DNA from: Desulfobacteraceae bacterium
GTDB taxonomy: Bacteria > Desulfobacterota > Desulfobacteria > Desulfobacterales > Desulfosalsimonadaceae
Length of the DNA stretch: 64,000 bases
NCBI GenBank assembly: GCA_014237465.1
Contig: JABZFM010000007.1
Span: forward strand, 230,700 to 294,699
Direction: 5' to 3'
Shown: positions 1-8,814 of the stretch, piece by piece
How the letters are laid out: each line of letters opens with the position of its first letter
How positions within the stretch are numbered: position 1 is the stretch's first letter
Position numbers and translations under genes: made by a program
Notes under the pieces: generated by a model
The model's input: the letters and a program-made list of their open reading frames with translations, nothing else
Database searches by the model: none
What the model was told of the DNA's origin: nothing

Positions 1-684
1 ATCTGTTTATTCGGCAAAACAGACGGTCATCTGATTCAAGGCGAACTCTACGATCTGCCCCAAATCGGGGGTAAGCCTTATTTCTGCTGGATTCTATTTA
101 GCCATATGGGGGCTGAAAGTATTCAGCAAAAGCATGCCCAGGAATTTGTCGACCGACTGGCTGCCACCGGCGCCAAAGAGATTGTCTGCTTTCATGACGA
201 CTGTTATGCCATGCTGGCCGGATTGACGCCGGAGTACGGCATTGACGTGCCGTTTAAAGTGATCCATCTTTCCGAATACCTGGTGGAATACCTGACTGCC
301 AACAAAGATCGTTTAACACCGCTGAACCTTAAAGCCGCTTACCAGCGGCCATGCGCTTCCCGGCATACGCCTGAAAAAGAACATTTTATCGATGAACTGT
401 TTGACCTGTGCGGCGTAACCAGGGTTGAGAGAACCTTTGACCGGGAAAATGCGAAATGCTGTGCCGCGGTAAAACTTTTACTCAACGCAGGGGATCCGAA
501 ACCGGATGTGGCCGAAAATGTCCTGGATGCAAAGGCTGCCGGGGCCGAAGCCATTGTCTGTTTATGCCCCATGTGCATTCATTCATTGGAAAATGCTGCC
601 ACGGAAAAAAATCTTCCCCTGATCTTCTTAGGAGATCTTGCCCGTATGGCGCTGGGAGAAATTCAACCCCCCGCCTTACCATAA
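1..684 (+). CDS. CCG-domain (HdrB-like) iron-sulfur protein, 5' end outside window
   Basis: The reading frame is open from base 1, so the start lies upstream; the visible part is 227 residues. It carries the cysteine pattern of the CCG domain of heterodisulfide reductase subunit B and related proteins: CFHDDC in the first half, then a Cys in QRPCAS, a CC pair in AKCCAA and CLCPMC near the end. CCG domains bind a non-cubane [4Fe-4S] cluster in HdrB and glycolate/lactate-oxidase type subunits. The stop is 11 bp before the acyl-CoA ligase start, so the two are probably co-transcribed. A role as an electron-transfer partner for an acyl-CoA pathway is inference. The upstream partner subunits cannot be seen. 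Confidence 0.8.
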   Translation: MCLFGKTDGHLIQGELYDLPQIGGKPYFCWILFSHMGAESIQQKHAQEFVDRLAATGAKEIVCFHDDCYAMLAGLTPEYGIDVPFKVIHLSEYLVEYLTANKDRLTPLNLKAAYQRPCASRHTPEKEHFIDELFDLCGVTRVERTFDRENAKCCAAVKLLLNAGDPKPDVAENVLDAKAAGAEAIVCLCPMCIHSLENAATEKNLPLIFLGDLARMALGEIQPPALP

Positions 685-695
685 GGAGAAATTCA

Positions 696-2462
696 ATGAA
701 AAACCAGATGCCCCCCCGCTATCAGGCAGGCGCTGACTTTTTTGATAAAGCGCTGATCGATTGCTATCAAAACATCGGCTATCCCGAAGCGTGGCTTGAA
801 GAGGGACGCACTTATGCCGCAGAAGACGCCTATGTGATCAGTCATCCGAGCTGGTTTATGGAACCCCTACCCCCCATTCCGATGATATCAGTTTATCAGC
901 TGTTTAAGGAAACCGTTAAAAAATATCCGGATGATACAGCAGTTATCTTTCTGGATAAAAAAATCAGCTATCAAAATCTGGATGATCTTATCTGCCGATA
1001 CGCGGCCATGTTAAAAGGACTCGGTATTGGAAAGGGTGATGTGGTTGCCACGATGCTTCCCAACTCCCTGCAGCATATTGTGGCATTTTACGCGGTGACC
1101 ATGATCGGCGCGATTCATACCCCTATTGATGTCATGTACCAGACAGATGAAATCGCTTACCAGGTAAAAGATTCCGGTGCCGAAAATATTTTTATTCTCG
1201 ATATCCTGTATGACAAAGTCGAGGGGTTAAAAGAAAACGGTCAGATTGATAATATAATAGTGACCAATGTCAAAGACTGGGCGGAACCGAATGTGATTAT
1301 CCCGAACTCCCTGAAATATTTCTGGGAAACCCCCAAGCAGCCGATTGACGGGACCATCGACTTTTTTGAATCCGTCGAAAAATGCACCCCGCTTGAAGAC
1401 GCAGAGCCGGTGGATTCCAAAAAAGACCCGGCACTGCTCCTTTATGCCATGGGAACAACCGGCAAACCCTTAGGGGTTATTGAAACCCATTTTAACCTGG
1501 TGTTCAACTCCCTGACGCATGCGCACGCGTTTCGCTCCTGGGAAGGTCGGGAGGTCAATTTCTCGATCATGCCCATGTTTCATACGTCCGGCTACCTGCT
1601 GCATCAGCTGCCGGCTCTGTACCAGGGGGGGACCGTCATTCCGATCCCCCTGTTTAACTTGGAGGATTCTTTCCGGATCATTAAAACATACGGGGTCAAC
1701 GTTATATTCGCGCCGCCGACCTTTTTTATCGCTTTAATGTCACGGCCGGATTTGATCGACCTTTACGATTTAAGCAGTATAAAGGCAAGCATCGGATGTG
1801 CGGCGCCGGTCCCGGTTGAGGTTCAGAAGCAATGGAAAGAACTGACCGGAATTCCGCTGATCAACGGCTGGGGAATGACCGAAACAAACAGCGGAGGGAT
1901 CATCTCCATACCCGGGATTAAAGAAAAAGAAGACGCCATCGGCATTCCGGTATATTCTGAAGTGAAAATCACGGACGCTCCTGGGAATATCGTAACACGA
2001 AATGTGGAAGGCGAAATCTGCTACCGGGGACTGCAGGTGGCGGCCGGCTACCTCAATAAAGCAAAGGAAACGGAAGCCGCTTTTCTGCCGGACGGATGGC
2101 TCCGGACCGGTGACCGGGGATATATTGACGAACAGGATTTTATCCATTTTGTGGATCGCATCAAAGACCTGATTGTGGCCTCCGGGTACAACATCGCACC
2201 CAGGGAGATCGAAAACGTGCTTTACCTTCACCCGGCAGTGGAGGAAGTCGCTGTCGTCAGCCACCCGGATCCCTACCGGGGAGAAACGGTTAAAGCGGTC
2301 ATCTCCCTTAAAATCGATTATATGGGCAAAGTCTCCGAAGCAGATATCATTGACTTCTGCAAACAGCACCTGGCATCTTACAAAGTGCCGAGAATCATTG
2401 ATTTCCGGGACATCCTGCCCAAAAGCCCGATAGGCAAAATCATGCGGCATGAGTTAAAATAG
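696..2462 (+). CDS. AMP-forming acyl-CoA ligase/synthetase
   Basis: A 588-residue member of the ANL adenylating superfamily, which activates a carboxylic acid to an acyl-adenylate and then to acyl-CoA. The core motifs appear in order: P-loop YAMGTTGKPLG (the usual PKG is PLG here), NGWGMTET, WLRTGDRGY, the hinge region DRIKDLIVASGYNIAPRE and the C-terminal catalytic Lys in PKSPIGKIM. The start at 696 is chosen because AAGGAG lies just before it; the frame is open farther upstream but overlaps the preceding gene. Substrate is not evident; the HdrB-like neighbour hints at aromatic or fatty acid breakdown. The P-loop K-to-L change is unusual but the loop is otherwise intact, so an active enzyme is likely. 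Confidence 0.92.
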   Translation: MKNQMPPRYQAGADFFDKALIDCYQNIGYPEAWLEEGRTYAAEDAYVISHPSWFMEPLPPIPMISVYQLFKETVKKYPDDTAVIFLDKKISYQNLDDLICRYAAMLKGLGIGKGDVVATMLPNSLQHIVAFYAVTMIGAIHTPIDVMYQTDEIAYQVKDSGAENIFILDILYDKVEGLKENGQIDNIIVTNVKDWAEPNVIIPNSLKYFWETPKQPIDGTIDFFESVEKCTPLEDAEPVDSKKDPALLLYAMGTTGKPLGVIETHFNLVFNSLTHAHAFRSWEGREVNFSIMPMFHTSGYLLHQLPALYQGGTVIPIPLFNLEDSFRIIKTYGVNVIFAPPTFFIALMSRPDLIDLYDLSSIKASIGCAAPVPVEVQKQWKELTGIPLINGWGMTETNSGGIISIPGIKEKEDAIGIPVYSEVKITDAPGNIVTRNVEGEICYRGLQVAAGYLNKAKETEAAFLPDGWLRTGDRGYIDEQDFIHFVDRIKDLIVASGYNIAPREIENVLYLHPAVEEVAVVSHPDPYRGETVKAVISLKIDYMGKVSEADIIDFCKQHLASYKVPRIIDFRDILPKSPIGKIMRHELK

Positions 2463-2555
2463 CTTTAAAATAAAACAACGCGCCGTTATCGCCGGGCAGA
2501 GTTTAAAACGCAAATCATTACAAATGAAAAAATCATCACTATTGATGCGATGATA

Positions 2556-3542
2556 TTATGGTGAATTAAAAATTTTCAGGCGGGCCGGTGGGTCTCCATC
2601 TGATTTTGGTACAACAATATATTTTTTCTCTACTTTTTCCAGAACTTCTTTCATTGTTTCGATATATATCATTTTTCTTGTGGAATCCCCCTTTTTGACC
2701 CGATGCACAAGTAGTTTTTCAAATCTCTGGGCATCACCTTCCGCACGCAACACAATTTCCTTTTTATATCCTTCAGCCTCCTGGAGGAGCCGCGTAGCTT
2801 CAGCTTTAGCTGCCGGTATCTTTTCATTCTTGTAGGATTCAGCATTATTAATCATCTTTTCCCGGTCGATGTTGGCTTTGACGACATCTGAAAAATACTG
2901 TTCAACACGGTCAGGCGGTTTAATATCTTTCAACTCAACAAAAGACACACTCAAACCGCTATGAGAATCATCCAGCCTTTTTTGAAGTTCTGTTTTGATA
3001 TAATTTGCGATGGCCTGCTTGCCACGCGTCATTGTTTCATCTATGGGCATACCGGCCAGGCAGTGAATAATCGTATTGCTGGCCATGCTCCGCAGCATGA
3101 TTTCAGGATCTCTTGCTCTGAAAAGATAATTAAATGGATTTATAATAGTATACTGGATGACACATGTGACATTGACCAGGTTGTTGTCACCGGTTACGCA
3201 GTATGAATCGAGATTGGTCATATTGGCAAATATGATCGCATTGCCCCCCGATGCATTGGTGGAATAAAAATCATCAATCACGATTCGTTTAACAACACGA
3301 ATCGGAACCTTGGTGACGCAATCGATGGGCCAGGGAAAGGCATAGTGAATGCCGGGCTGGACTTTGTCGTCTATCACTTTTCCAAAACGCTGTAGAATTC
3401 CGATTTCATTGGAGGAAATTGAATAGGACCCGGATAGAAGATACAAAATAAACAAGGCGGCTATAATCCATCGTATGAACTTGATCAATGGCAGGCCTGT
3501 TTTACGTATCGTATATAATAAACCGTTTTCAAACTGAGTCAT
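2556..3542 (-). CDS. SPFH-domain protein, HflK-like
   Basis: A 328-residue membrane protein: one N-terminal TM segment (about residues 22-42), then an SPFH/band-7 domain containing EIGILQRFGKV and the proline-rich turn PGIHYAFPWP typical of HflK, followed by an Ala/Glu-rich coiled coil (KAEATRLLQEAEGYKKEI). In E. coli HflK and HflC form a cage around the FtsH protease. This is the third gene of a minus-strand SPFH trio; its ATG directly follows the TAA of the HflC-like gene. No ftsH is nearby. It resembles the SPFH half of the first gene of the trio, so the two are probably paralogues. Confidence 0.85.
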   Translation of the reverse strand: MTQFENGLLYTIRKTGLPLIKFIRWIIAALFILYLLSGSYSISSNEIGILQRFGKVIDDKVQPGIHYAFPWPIDCVTKVPIRVVKRIVIDDFYSTNASGGNAIIFANMTNLDSYCVTGDNNLVNVTCVIQYTIINPFNYLFRARDPEIMLRSMASNTIIHCLAGMPIDETMTRGKQAIANYIKTELQKRLDDSHSGLSVSFVELKDIKPPDRVEQYFSDVVKANIDREKMINNAESYKNEKIPAAKAEATRLLQEAEGYKKEIVLRAEGDAQRFEKLLVHRVKKGDSTRKMIYIETMKEVLEKVEKKYIVVPKSDGDPPARLKIFNSP

Positions 3543-4427
3543 TTACCGGGTTTCCCCTTCAGGGTTGTTAAGGTATCTGAAAATATTCGCGTCTGTTGAC
3601 AGTACAAGTGTGCTTTTCTGGCCGAGAATGTCTTTGTAAACTTCCATTGATTTCGTAAATTCAAAAAACGCCAGATCCTTCCCATAGGCCCCTGAATAAA
3701 TTTTGAGTGCCTTTTGATCCCCTTCTCCTTTAAGAATCTGGGCTTCCTTATATGCTTCAGCGAGAATCTCGGTTACCTCCCGATCAGCTTTTGCCTTAAT
3801 TTTGGTAGATTCTTCCTTACCTTCAGCCCTAAATTTCATGGCTTCTTTTTCACGTTCTGATCGCATTCTGTTATAGACAGCGTCAGCAACGATTCTGGGA
3901 TAGGCAATTCTTCGAATACCCACCTGGGCTACCTCAATGCCGTATTTTTCCTGTGCCAGGCTGTTCGTATTTTTTAAAATACGTCCTTCAAGATTCGCTA
4001 CCTTGACTTCAGAGGTGCTTGTGTTGATGATGTTGCTCAAATTGTAATCTCCTAAAGCATTTCCCAACTGAGAGTTAACCATATCACCGAGCTTCTGTGT
4101 GGCAATATCTGCGGTTAATAATGACTGAAAAAATAAAAGGGGGTCTCGAACACACCAGCAAATATAGCATGTCATCACAATGGGATTTTTATCTCCGAGA
4201 AGTAATTGAATCGGCTGTGTGGTAAACGTATTAAGCCGACGGTCAAACCGGTTGACGCGGTCAATAAAACCTGGATACTTCCAATTAAACCCGGCAGCTG
4301 TTACCGTGTTTACAGGTTTTCCAAAACGGGTAACGACCGCATATTCGCGCTCTGACACCGTAAAAGAGCTTATTGAAACAACCAACAGAACCAATGCTGC
4401 TGATCCGATAAATGCGATAATCTTCAT
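3543..4427 (-). CDS. hflC: HflC-like SPFH membrane protein
   Basis: A 294-residue SPFH protein with an N-terminal signal anchor (about residues 4-22), the HflC-type opening SEREYAVVTRFGKP, and the conserved segment YNRMRSEREKEAMKFRAEG leading into a coiled coil ending with ILKGEGDQKALKIY. These features fit HflC rather than HflK. The ATG at 4427 is preferred over an upstream in-frame codon because AAGGGA lies upstream and it places the TM segment at the N terminus. It starts 16 bp after the stop of the CDF-SPFH fusion gene and abuts the next SPFH gene, so the three are one operon. In E. coli HflC acts with HflK to modulate FtsH. Confidence 0.87.
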   Translation of the reverse strand: MKIIAFIGSAALVLLVVSISSFTVSEREYAVVTRFGKPVNTVTAAGFNWKYPGFIDRVNRFDRRLNTFTTQPIQLLLGDKNPIVMTCYICWCVRDPLLFFQSLLTADIATQKLGDMVNSQLGNALGDYNLSNIINTSTSEVKVANLEGRILKNTNSLAQEKYGIEVAQVGIRRIAYPRIVADAVYNRMRSEREKEAMKFRAEGKEESTKIKAKADREVTEILAEAYKEAQILKGEGDQKALKIYSGAYGKDLAFFEFTKSMEVYKDILGQKSTLVLSTDANIFRYLNNPEGETR

Positions 4428-4443
4428 TGTTGTTTTATTCCCT

Positions 4444-6183
4444 TCACAATATTTCACCAATGGCATCAAAATCCATCCAAACTTCAGGTTCTCCTGAATC
4501 GGGATCGATTACGAATTTTTTCTTATCCTTAAGTACGTTCTGGATAGTCTGAAGATAAATCCGCGTCATAGTTACCTTTTTTTCCTGCTTTGTTTCAGGA
4601 AGCGAAAGTGTAAACCGTGTGGCCTCGCCTTCAGCTTTTTGGGTGCGCTCGATGATGTAACTGCGGGATTCTTCAAGAAGTTTTTCCGCATCTCCGCGAG
4701 AATCAGGAATAACCTGATTCCTATATCCCAAACTATCATTGATGAACTTTTTCTTTTCCTGAAAGCCTGCAATGACCCGCTCAAATGAATCTGCCACGGA
4801 AATAGGAGGATGAATGTCTTTGAAATTCACCGCAAGCACTTCAACTCCGCATTCTAGTTCATCCAAGTTGCTTTGAAGTGCTGTTATCATATCCCTTTCG
4901 AGTTGGCTTCGGTGTGTGGTCGCAATGTCGTAAAATGTTTCTTGCGAAAAAAGACTTGTAGCGACTTGGTGCCCCACCTCATTGATAAGCAGTTTAGGAT
5001 CTTGATGTGTGTAAAGAAATTGAAATAGGTCTTTAATGCGGTAATGGAGCACAATATAAGGGTAAAAGAAGTTATCGTCACCACTTATAAATGCTTCTTC
5101 GGTACCATGGCTGCGGGTCCATATCAGGGCCTGATTATTTTTGTCTGTGACATTTCCGATATTTAGCTCTTCAATGGCCGTAGTCGTTATTTTGCATACG
5201 CAGTCAACAGGCCAGGGCAACTTTAAATGTATGCCGGGCATCACCGGTTCGGTTAAACTTAGTGGTTTGCCAAACCTTTCGACAACTGCTGATTCTCGAA
5301 CTCCGACAGTGTATACCCCTGTTGAGAGATATGCCAGGAGGATAATGCTGCAAAACAAAATCACTACAAACTTAAAAAATGCACCTGAAATTTTTTTACT
5401 GAAACCAGCAGATGCCAGGTAATTTTTAAAAATACCGGCACCCTTCTGCATGGTTTTTGGGTTGAATAAAAATACGATGATATCCGATGACCTGTAACGG
5501 GGCTGATATTCTGAATCATGTCGGATCATCATAAAAACGACATTAACAATTGTTTCAATCGCGTAAGACATGATGAACAATGCAATAAGACCTGCGACCC
5601 ACTGATCTATATCCAGACCGAAGGCATATAATATCAGGGAAAAGCCTGTAAGCAGAGAGGCAATCATGTCCGCACGCGCGTGCATTCCATCCGAGACAAG
5701 TCCGATCGAACCTTCCTCTTTACCAACACTGGTTTCAAAGCGATAAATAAAATAGGAACCGACTGAAAAAACAAGAAACAGCAGACCAGCAACGAGGGCG
5801 TTGTCAATAATGCGGGTGGTGGCCTGGAAAAATTTGTAAATTAATGAACTCGCGACCACGGCCAGAAGAATACCGATCGACAATGAAATCAGCATTTCAA
5901 AGCCGCTTGTGTAAGTCTCCGGTGAACCGGATTCGCCTACTGGCTCTGGCGCCGATTCTTTAATTTTCTGATCAGATCGCCTGACAGCAATCAAAACAAG
6001 CGTGCTGGTAGCGATATCCGTAAAGCTGTGCCATGCCTCAGCCAATATCGCCATACTGCCGGTAAAGAAAAACAATATGAACTTGATAACTGTCAGTAAT
6101 AAATTCATGATTGTCGCAGCTGCGGCTGTTCTTTCTTTCCGACTAGGCGGCACTGATGATGTCTGAGAAAATTGCGTATCCAT
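4444..6183 (-). CDS. Fusion of a cation diffusion facilitator with an HflK-like SPFH domain
   Basis: A 579-residue protein with two recognisable halves. Residues about 20-215 look like the six-TM part of a cation diffusion facilitator (CDF): AEAWHSFTD in TM2 and SDGMHARADMIAS in TM5 supply the paired HxxxD metal-site motifs (the usual leading Asp of TM2 is Glu). Residues about 270-579 are an HflK-like SPFH protein: TM, GVRESAVVERFGKP, PGIHLKLPWP, and an Ala/Glu coiled coil. The soluble C-terminal domain of ordinary CDFs is absent and the SPFH module sits in its place. The frame is continuous. It heads the operon with hflC and a second HflK-like gene. Metal export or metal-responsive membrane quality control is inference. 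Confidence 0.85.
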   Translation of the reverse strand: MDTQFSQTSSVPPSRKERTAAAATIMNLLLTVIKFILFFFTGSMAILAEAWHSFTDIATSTLVLIAVRRSDQKIKESAPEPVGESGSPETYTSGFEMLISLSIGILLAVVASSLIYKFFQATTRIIDNALVAGLLFLVFSVGSYFIYRFETSVGKEEGSIGLVSDGMHARADMIASLLTGFSLILYAFGLDIDQWVAGLIALFIMSYAIETIVNVVFMMIRHDSEYQPRYRSSDIIVFLFNPKTMQKGAGIFKNYLASAGFSKKISGAFFKFVVILFCSIILLAYLSTGVYTVGVRESAVVERFGKPLSLTEPVMPGIHLKLPWPVDCVCKITTTAIEELNIGNVTDKNNQALIWTRSHGTEEAFISGDDNFFYPYIVLHYRIKDLFQFLYTHQDPKLLINEVGHQVATSLFSQETFYDIATTHRSQLERDMITALQSNLDELECGVEVLAVNFKDIHPPISVADSFERVIAGFQEKKKFINDSLGYRNQVIPDSRGDAEKLLEESRSYIIERTQKAEGEATRFTLSLPETKQEKKVTMTRIYLQTIQNVLKDKKKFVIDPDSGEPEVWMDFDAIGEIL

Positions 6184-6328
6184 TGTTTATCATTAAATTT
6201 GATAATTTATTGATATTAAATATTATAATGCGTATGTATGCTGAATTTTTCTGATTATACCATCATTTTGCCGGAAAGAGAAACAGGAAATGACATTCAA
6301 AATTCTGAAAGATCTGGTAATCTATACG

Positions 6329-7228
6329 TTAAATAACAGTAGACAGAAACACAGTACCGATGACAGTCAATGCCAATCCGCCAACCACCTTCATCACATT
6401 TTCCACCAGAATTATCCGGTCCGGTTTTTTTGAAACAACCGCCAGTGAAACCGATTTTCCGGATACGGCCAGCATGACCACAATTGACACAGTCAGCGCC
6501 ATTCCCATGGAAATGGCAATCCCCAAAACAACGCCCAGTATGATTAAATCCATGGACAGCGCAAACAGCATGACCATCACCACGCCGGGACATGGAATAC
6601 AACCAACCACTAAAGCTGAAATGACCGGATGAGCATCCTGCCGATTTATATTCGATTGGGAAATGCATCGGTTTTTATTAAGTCCCTTTATCAAATGATA
6701 CATACCATATGAAAATATCCCCACACCAAAACAGGTGATGATGCTGTAACTGATGAGTTGCGTTATATGTGTGACATTTTCAAGGTTTTTAATAATATTC
6801 GCTTGTAAAATAACACGAACAAAAAGCACAAAAAGAATACCGGAAAACCCGTGAAAAAGCGCCATGCAATTCCCAAATACCAGACCATTAACGTATGACG
6901 GGCGTTGCGATAAAACGTATGTCAATGCCAGGGCTTTACCATGCCCGGGACCGACCGCATGAATGACGCCATAGGCAAATGCCGCCATAATAAGAAATAA
7001 TAATGGCTTCATGCTTCGGGTCGATTTTGCCTCCCGAACCAGCATGGACATCTTTTCTTTTAATTGATGCTGCCAGATAATGATTTTTACAAACAGCTTG
7101 CTTTTAAATGCCGGTGCGGGGGCGGCATGCTGATTTTCCGTCTTGGCTGTAAACGGATTATTGGCGCCTGATGAAACGGCCATTAAAACAAATATGAATA
7201 AAATAAGAATGATTTTAGCTGAGTTCAT
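6329..7228 (-). CDS. NicO/RcnA-type nickel-cobalt transporter
   Basis: About 299 residues with a signal-like N terminus and six or so TM segments. The family signatures are HAVGPGHGKALALTYVLS near residue 80 and GCIPCPGVVMVML near 210, both typical of the high-affinity nickel/cobalt (NicO) family. The ATG at 7228 overlaps the stop of the DUF1007 gene as ATGA, implying translational coupling; an in-frame start 33 bp upstream would overlap more and add a charged leader. The family includes both uptake and efflux members, and direction cannot be told from sequence. It shares an operon with DUF1007 and lies downstream of the DtxR-type gene. Confidence 0.88.
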   Translation of the reverse strand: MNSAKIILILFIFVLMAVSSGANNPFTAKTENQHAAPAPAFKSKLFVKIIIWQHQLKEKMSMLVREAKSTRSMKPLLFLIMAAFAYGVIHAVGPGHGKALALTYVLSQRPSYVNGLVFGNCMALFHGFSGILFVLFVRVILQANIIKNLENVTHITQLISYSIITCFGVGIFSYGMYHLIKGLNKNRCISQSNINRQDAHPVISALVVGCIPCPGVVMVMLFALSMDLIILGVVLGIAISMGMALTVSIVVMLAVSGKSVSLAVVSKKPDRIILVENVMKVVGGLALTVIGTVFLSTVI

Positions 7229-7851
7229 TGCTTTGTGCGAAAATCCAGAAATAACGCCCAAGGGTTCACCATGTCAAAGTATATGGATGTTGACTTGTCT
7301 TCCCGTATCGCTGCCTTCACTTCAAACAATTCATTATTTTCCAGCACGGCAGGATCTTTTTTCTTAAACAAAATAGCACTGTAATAAGACGGATCATAGG
7401 TGGCAACAATGATTTGTTTAAAATTGGAAATGGCCCTCACATGGCAGGGAACGAAAAATGTATAAATCAATTCACCGTTATCCAAGATGGCTGAAAAGTC
7501 TTTAATAAACTTCACTTCAAACGGTTTGCCGTCAATTTTTACAAATATAAAATAATTATATTCAGAAATATATGAAAAGGCCTCATCTTTCACGACTGCC
7601 ACTTCATCTTTTTCCAGAAAACCGTTTTGATTTCTATCATAATCAGCCGCAATCATAGACGAAAACATATCACCAAATTCCCAGCGGATTTTAAAACCCG
7701 CCAGTCCCTTGTCATCAAAAACAGAAATGATCTGCTGCGTCATAAATACATGCGGGTGGGAAAAAGACGTATTGCTAAAGACTGTCAAAAGGACAAGGCA
7801 AATAAAAGATACAATCAAAATTTTTATTTTTTGTTGTCCGGTTCTATTCAT
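7225..7851 (-). CDS. DUF1007 family secreted protein with an EF-hand-like loop
   Basis: About 208 residues: N-terminal signal peptide (hydrophobic stretch about residues 9-26, ending near SFS), then the DUF1007 opening HPHVFM. The family is repeatedly found beside NicO-type transporters and is thought to be a periplasmic partner. A canonical 12-residue EF-hand loop is visible, DRNQNGFLEKDE, so Ca2+ binding is plausible. Start choice is uncertain: ATG 7851 gives a clean signal peptide, while ATG 7887 would overlap the end of the DtxR-type gene by 8 bp and adds twelve residues. Its stop overlaps the transporter start. Function is inferred from context only. Confidence 0.8.
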   Translation of the reverse strand: MNRTGQQKIKILIVSFICLVLLTVFSNTSFSHPHVFMTQQIISVFDDKGLAGFKIRWEFGDMFSSMIAADYDRNQNGFLEKDEVAVVKDEAFSYISEYNYFIFVKIDGKPFEVKFIKDFSAILDNGELIYTFFVPCHVRAISNFKQIIVATYDPSYYSAILFKKKDPAVLENNELFEVKAAIREDKSTSIYFDMVNPWALFLDFRTKQ

Positions 7852-7879
7852 ATGTATACCCGGTAGCAAAACATCGGCT

Positions 7880-8410
7880 TCATTCATGCGCATCCATGGT
7901 TCCGGCCTTTTTCCGGTGCCGCGCCAAACAGACACTCAGGCACTGATCGCATTGTTCCCAGTCGTGCCGCTTCGAGGAACAGTGCGCAGTAAAATTCTCC
8001 AGCCAATCCGGTCCGGTTCTCGGGCACGAATGAATATAATCAAAAAAGCACATCAGCCGATCCATGGTCTGTTCATCAATCACATGCTCCATGCGACAGG
8101 CGGTGGCGTCTGCGGTTTCTGCGTCCACCTGCAGCACCTGATACAGAAAATCCCTCAAACCGGCATGTCGTCGTGTGATTTCACGGGCGATCTTTTCCCC
8201 CTTTGGAGTTAAGGTAATATAACTGTAAGGAGAATAATTGACCAGCCCCTTTTCTTCTAAGCTTTTCAAGGCGCCCGTCACCGAACCGCGTTTGATATCC
8301 AGCCGTTCGGCAATATTTTTGGCCCGGGCCACTTTATTGGTTTTTTCCAGGTCCAGAATGACTTCCAGGTAATCTTCCAGACTTTCTGACAATCCACTGC
8401 CTTTTTTCAT
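7880..8410 (-). CDS. DtxR/MntR-family metal-dependent repressor
   Basis: A 176-residue regulator with the N-terminal winged helix of the DtxR/IdeR/MntR family (ESLEDYLEVILDLE, then AKNIAERLDIKRGSVTGALK as recognition region) and the dimerisation/metal-binding segment containing RRHAGLRDFLYQVL and MEHVIDEQTMDRL. The family senses Fe2+ or Mn2+. The C-terminal tail is Cys/His-rich (CPR, HCSSKRHDWEQCDQC) and may be an added metal site; this is not part of the core domain. A GGGGG-containing ribosome site precedes the ATG. It is divergent from feoAB across a 161-bp region, which suggests it controls feoAB and its own downstream DUF1007-NicO genes. Confidence 0.88.
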   Translation of the reverse strand: MKKGSGLSESLEDYLEVILDLEKTNKVARAKNIAERLDIKRGSVTGALKSLEEKGLVNYSPYSYITLTPKGEKIAREITRRHAGLRDFLYQVLQVDAETADATACRMEHVIDEQTMDRLMCFFDYIHSCPRTGPDWLENFTAHCSSKRHDWEQCDQCLSVCLARHRKKAGTMDAHE

Positions 8411-8448
8411 TATTCCCCCGTCATTATTTTCTTTAAAATCTACAACTG

Positions 8449-8461
8449 CTTACATAGTAAG
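8449..8461. promoter_or_regulatory. Inverted repeat, candidate metal-regulator operator
   Basis: CTTACATAGTAAG is a perfect 5-bp inverted repeat with a 3-bp centre in the divergent region between the DtxR-type gene and feoA. A CTAACTTT half-site at 8524-8531, overlapping the feoA promoter, matches an arm of the dyad at 12751-12791. Either may be the operator; binding is inference. Confidence 0.35.
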
Positions 8462-8496
8462 TCAATGCGAAATATATATATATTTTAAAAAAAGTC

Positions 8497-8525
8497 TTGA
8501 CTCGCATATTTTGTTTGGCATAACT
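8497..8525 (+). promoter_or_regulatory. Candidate feoAB promoter
   Basis: TTGACT (8497-8502), 17-bp spacer, ATAACT (8520-8525) fits a sigma-70-type promoter, about 46 bp before the feoA start. AAAGGAGG follows at 8560-8567 as a strong ribosome site. Confidence 0.5.
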
Positions 8526-8571
8526 AACTTTTTTATAAATTATAAACTTTTTTTATAACAAAGGAGGCACC

Positions 8572-8814
8572 ATGCAAAAACTGGGCATGAGACAAATGAA
8601 AAAAAAACAATCAGGGACCATTACATCCATTTTAGCTGATGGTGAACTTGGCAGGCGGATTCGCGACATGGGACTGGTTCCGGGAACAAAAATACAAATT
8701 ATGGGGCGGGCTCCTTTATATGATCCTGTTGCTTTGCGGGCCATGGGATTTACATTAACGCTTCGCAACAACGAAGCAAACTACATTATAGTGGAAGTGG
8801 AGGAAGCAAAATGA
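8572..8814 (+). CDS. feoA: Ferrous iron transport protein A
   Basis: An 80-residue SH3-like FeoA protein. The typical signature is seen in GRRIRDMGLVPGTKIQIMGR and the following DPVALRAMGFTLTLR. FeoA is a small cytoplasmic partner of the FeoB ferrous iron permease. A near-perfect AAGGAGG ribosome site precedes the ATG. Its stop overlaps the feoB start by 4 bp (ATGA), so translation is coupled. The leading MQKLGMRQMKKKQSG is the usual short charged start. Confidence 0.95.
   Translation: MQKLGMRQMKKKQSGTITSILADGELGRRIRDMGLVPGTKIQIMGRAPLYDPVALRAMGFTLTLRNNEANYIIVEVEEAK

Noticed and set aside
1770..2450. A 226-residue minus-strand frame inside the acyl-CoA ligase gene
   Set aside because: It is the mirror of a gene with clear motifs, and its composition is not protein-like.
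7709..8212. A 167-residue plus-strand frame opposite the DtxR-type gene
   Set aside because: It lies antisense to two well-supported genes, has no family features and no ribosome site.
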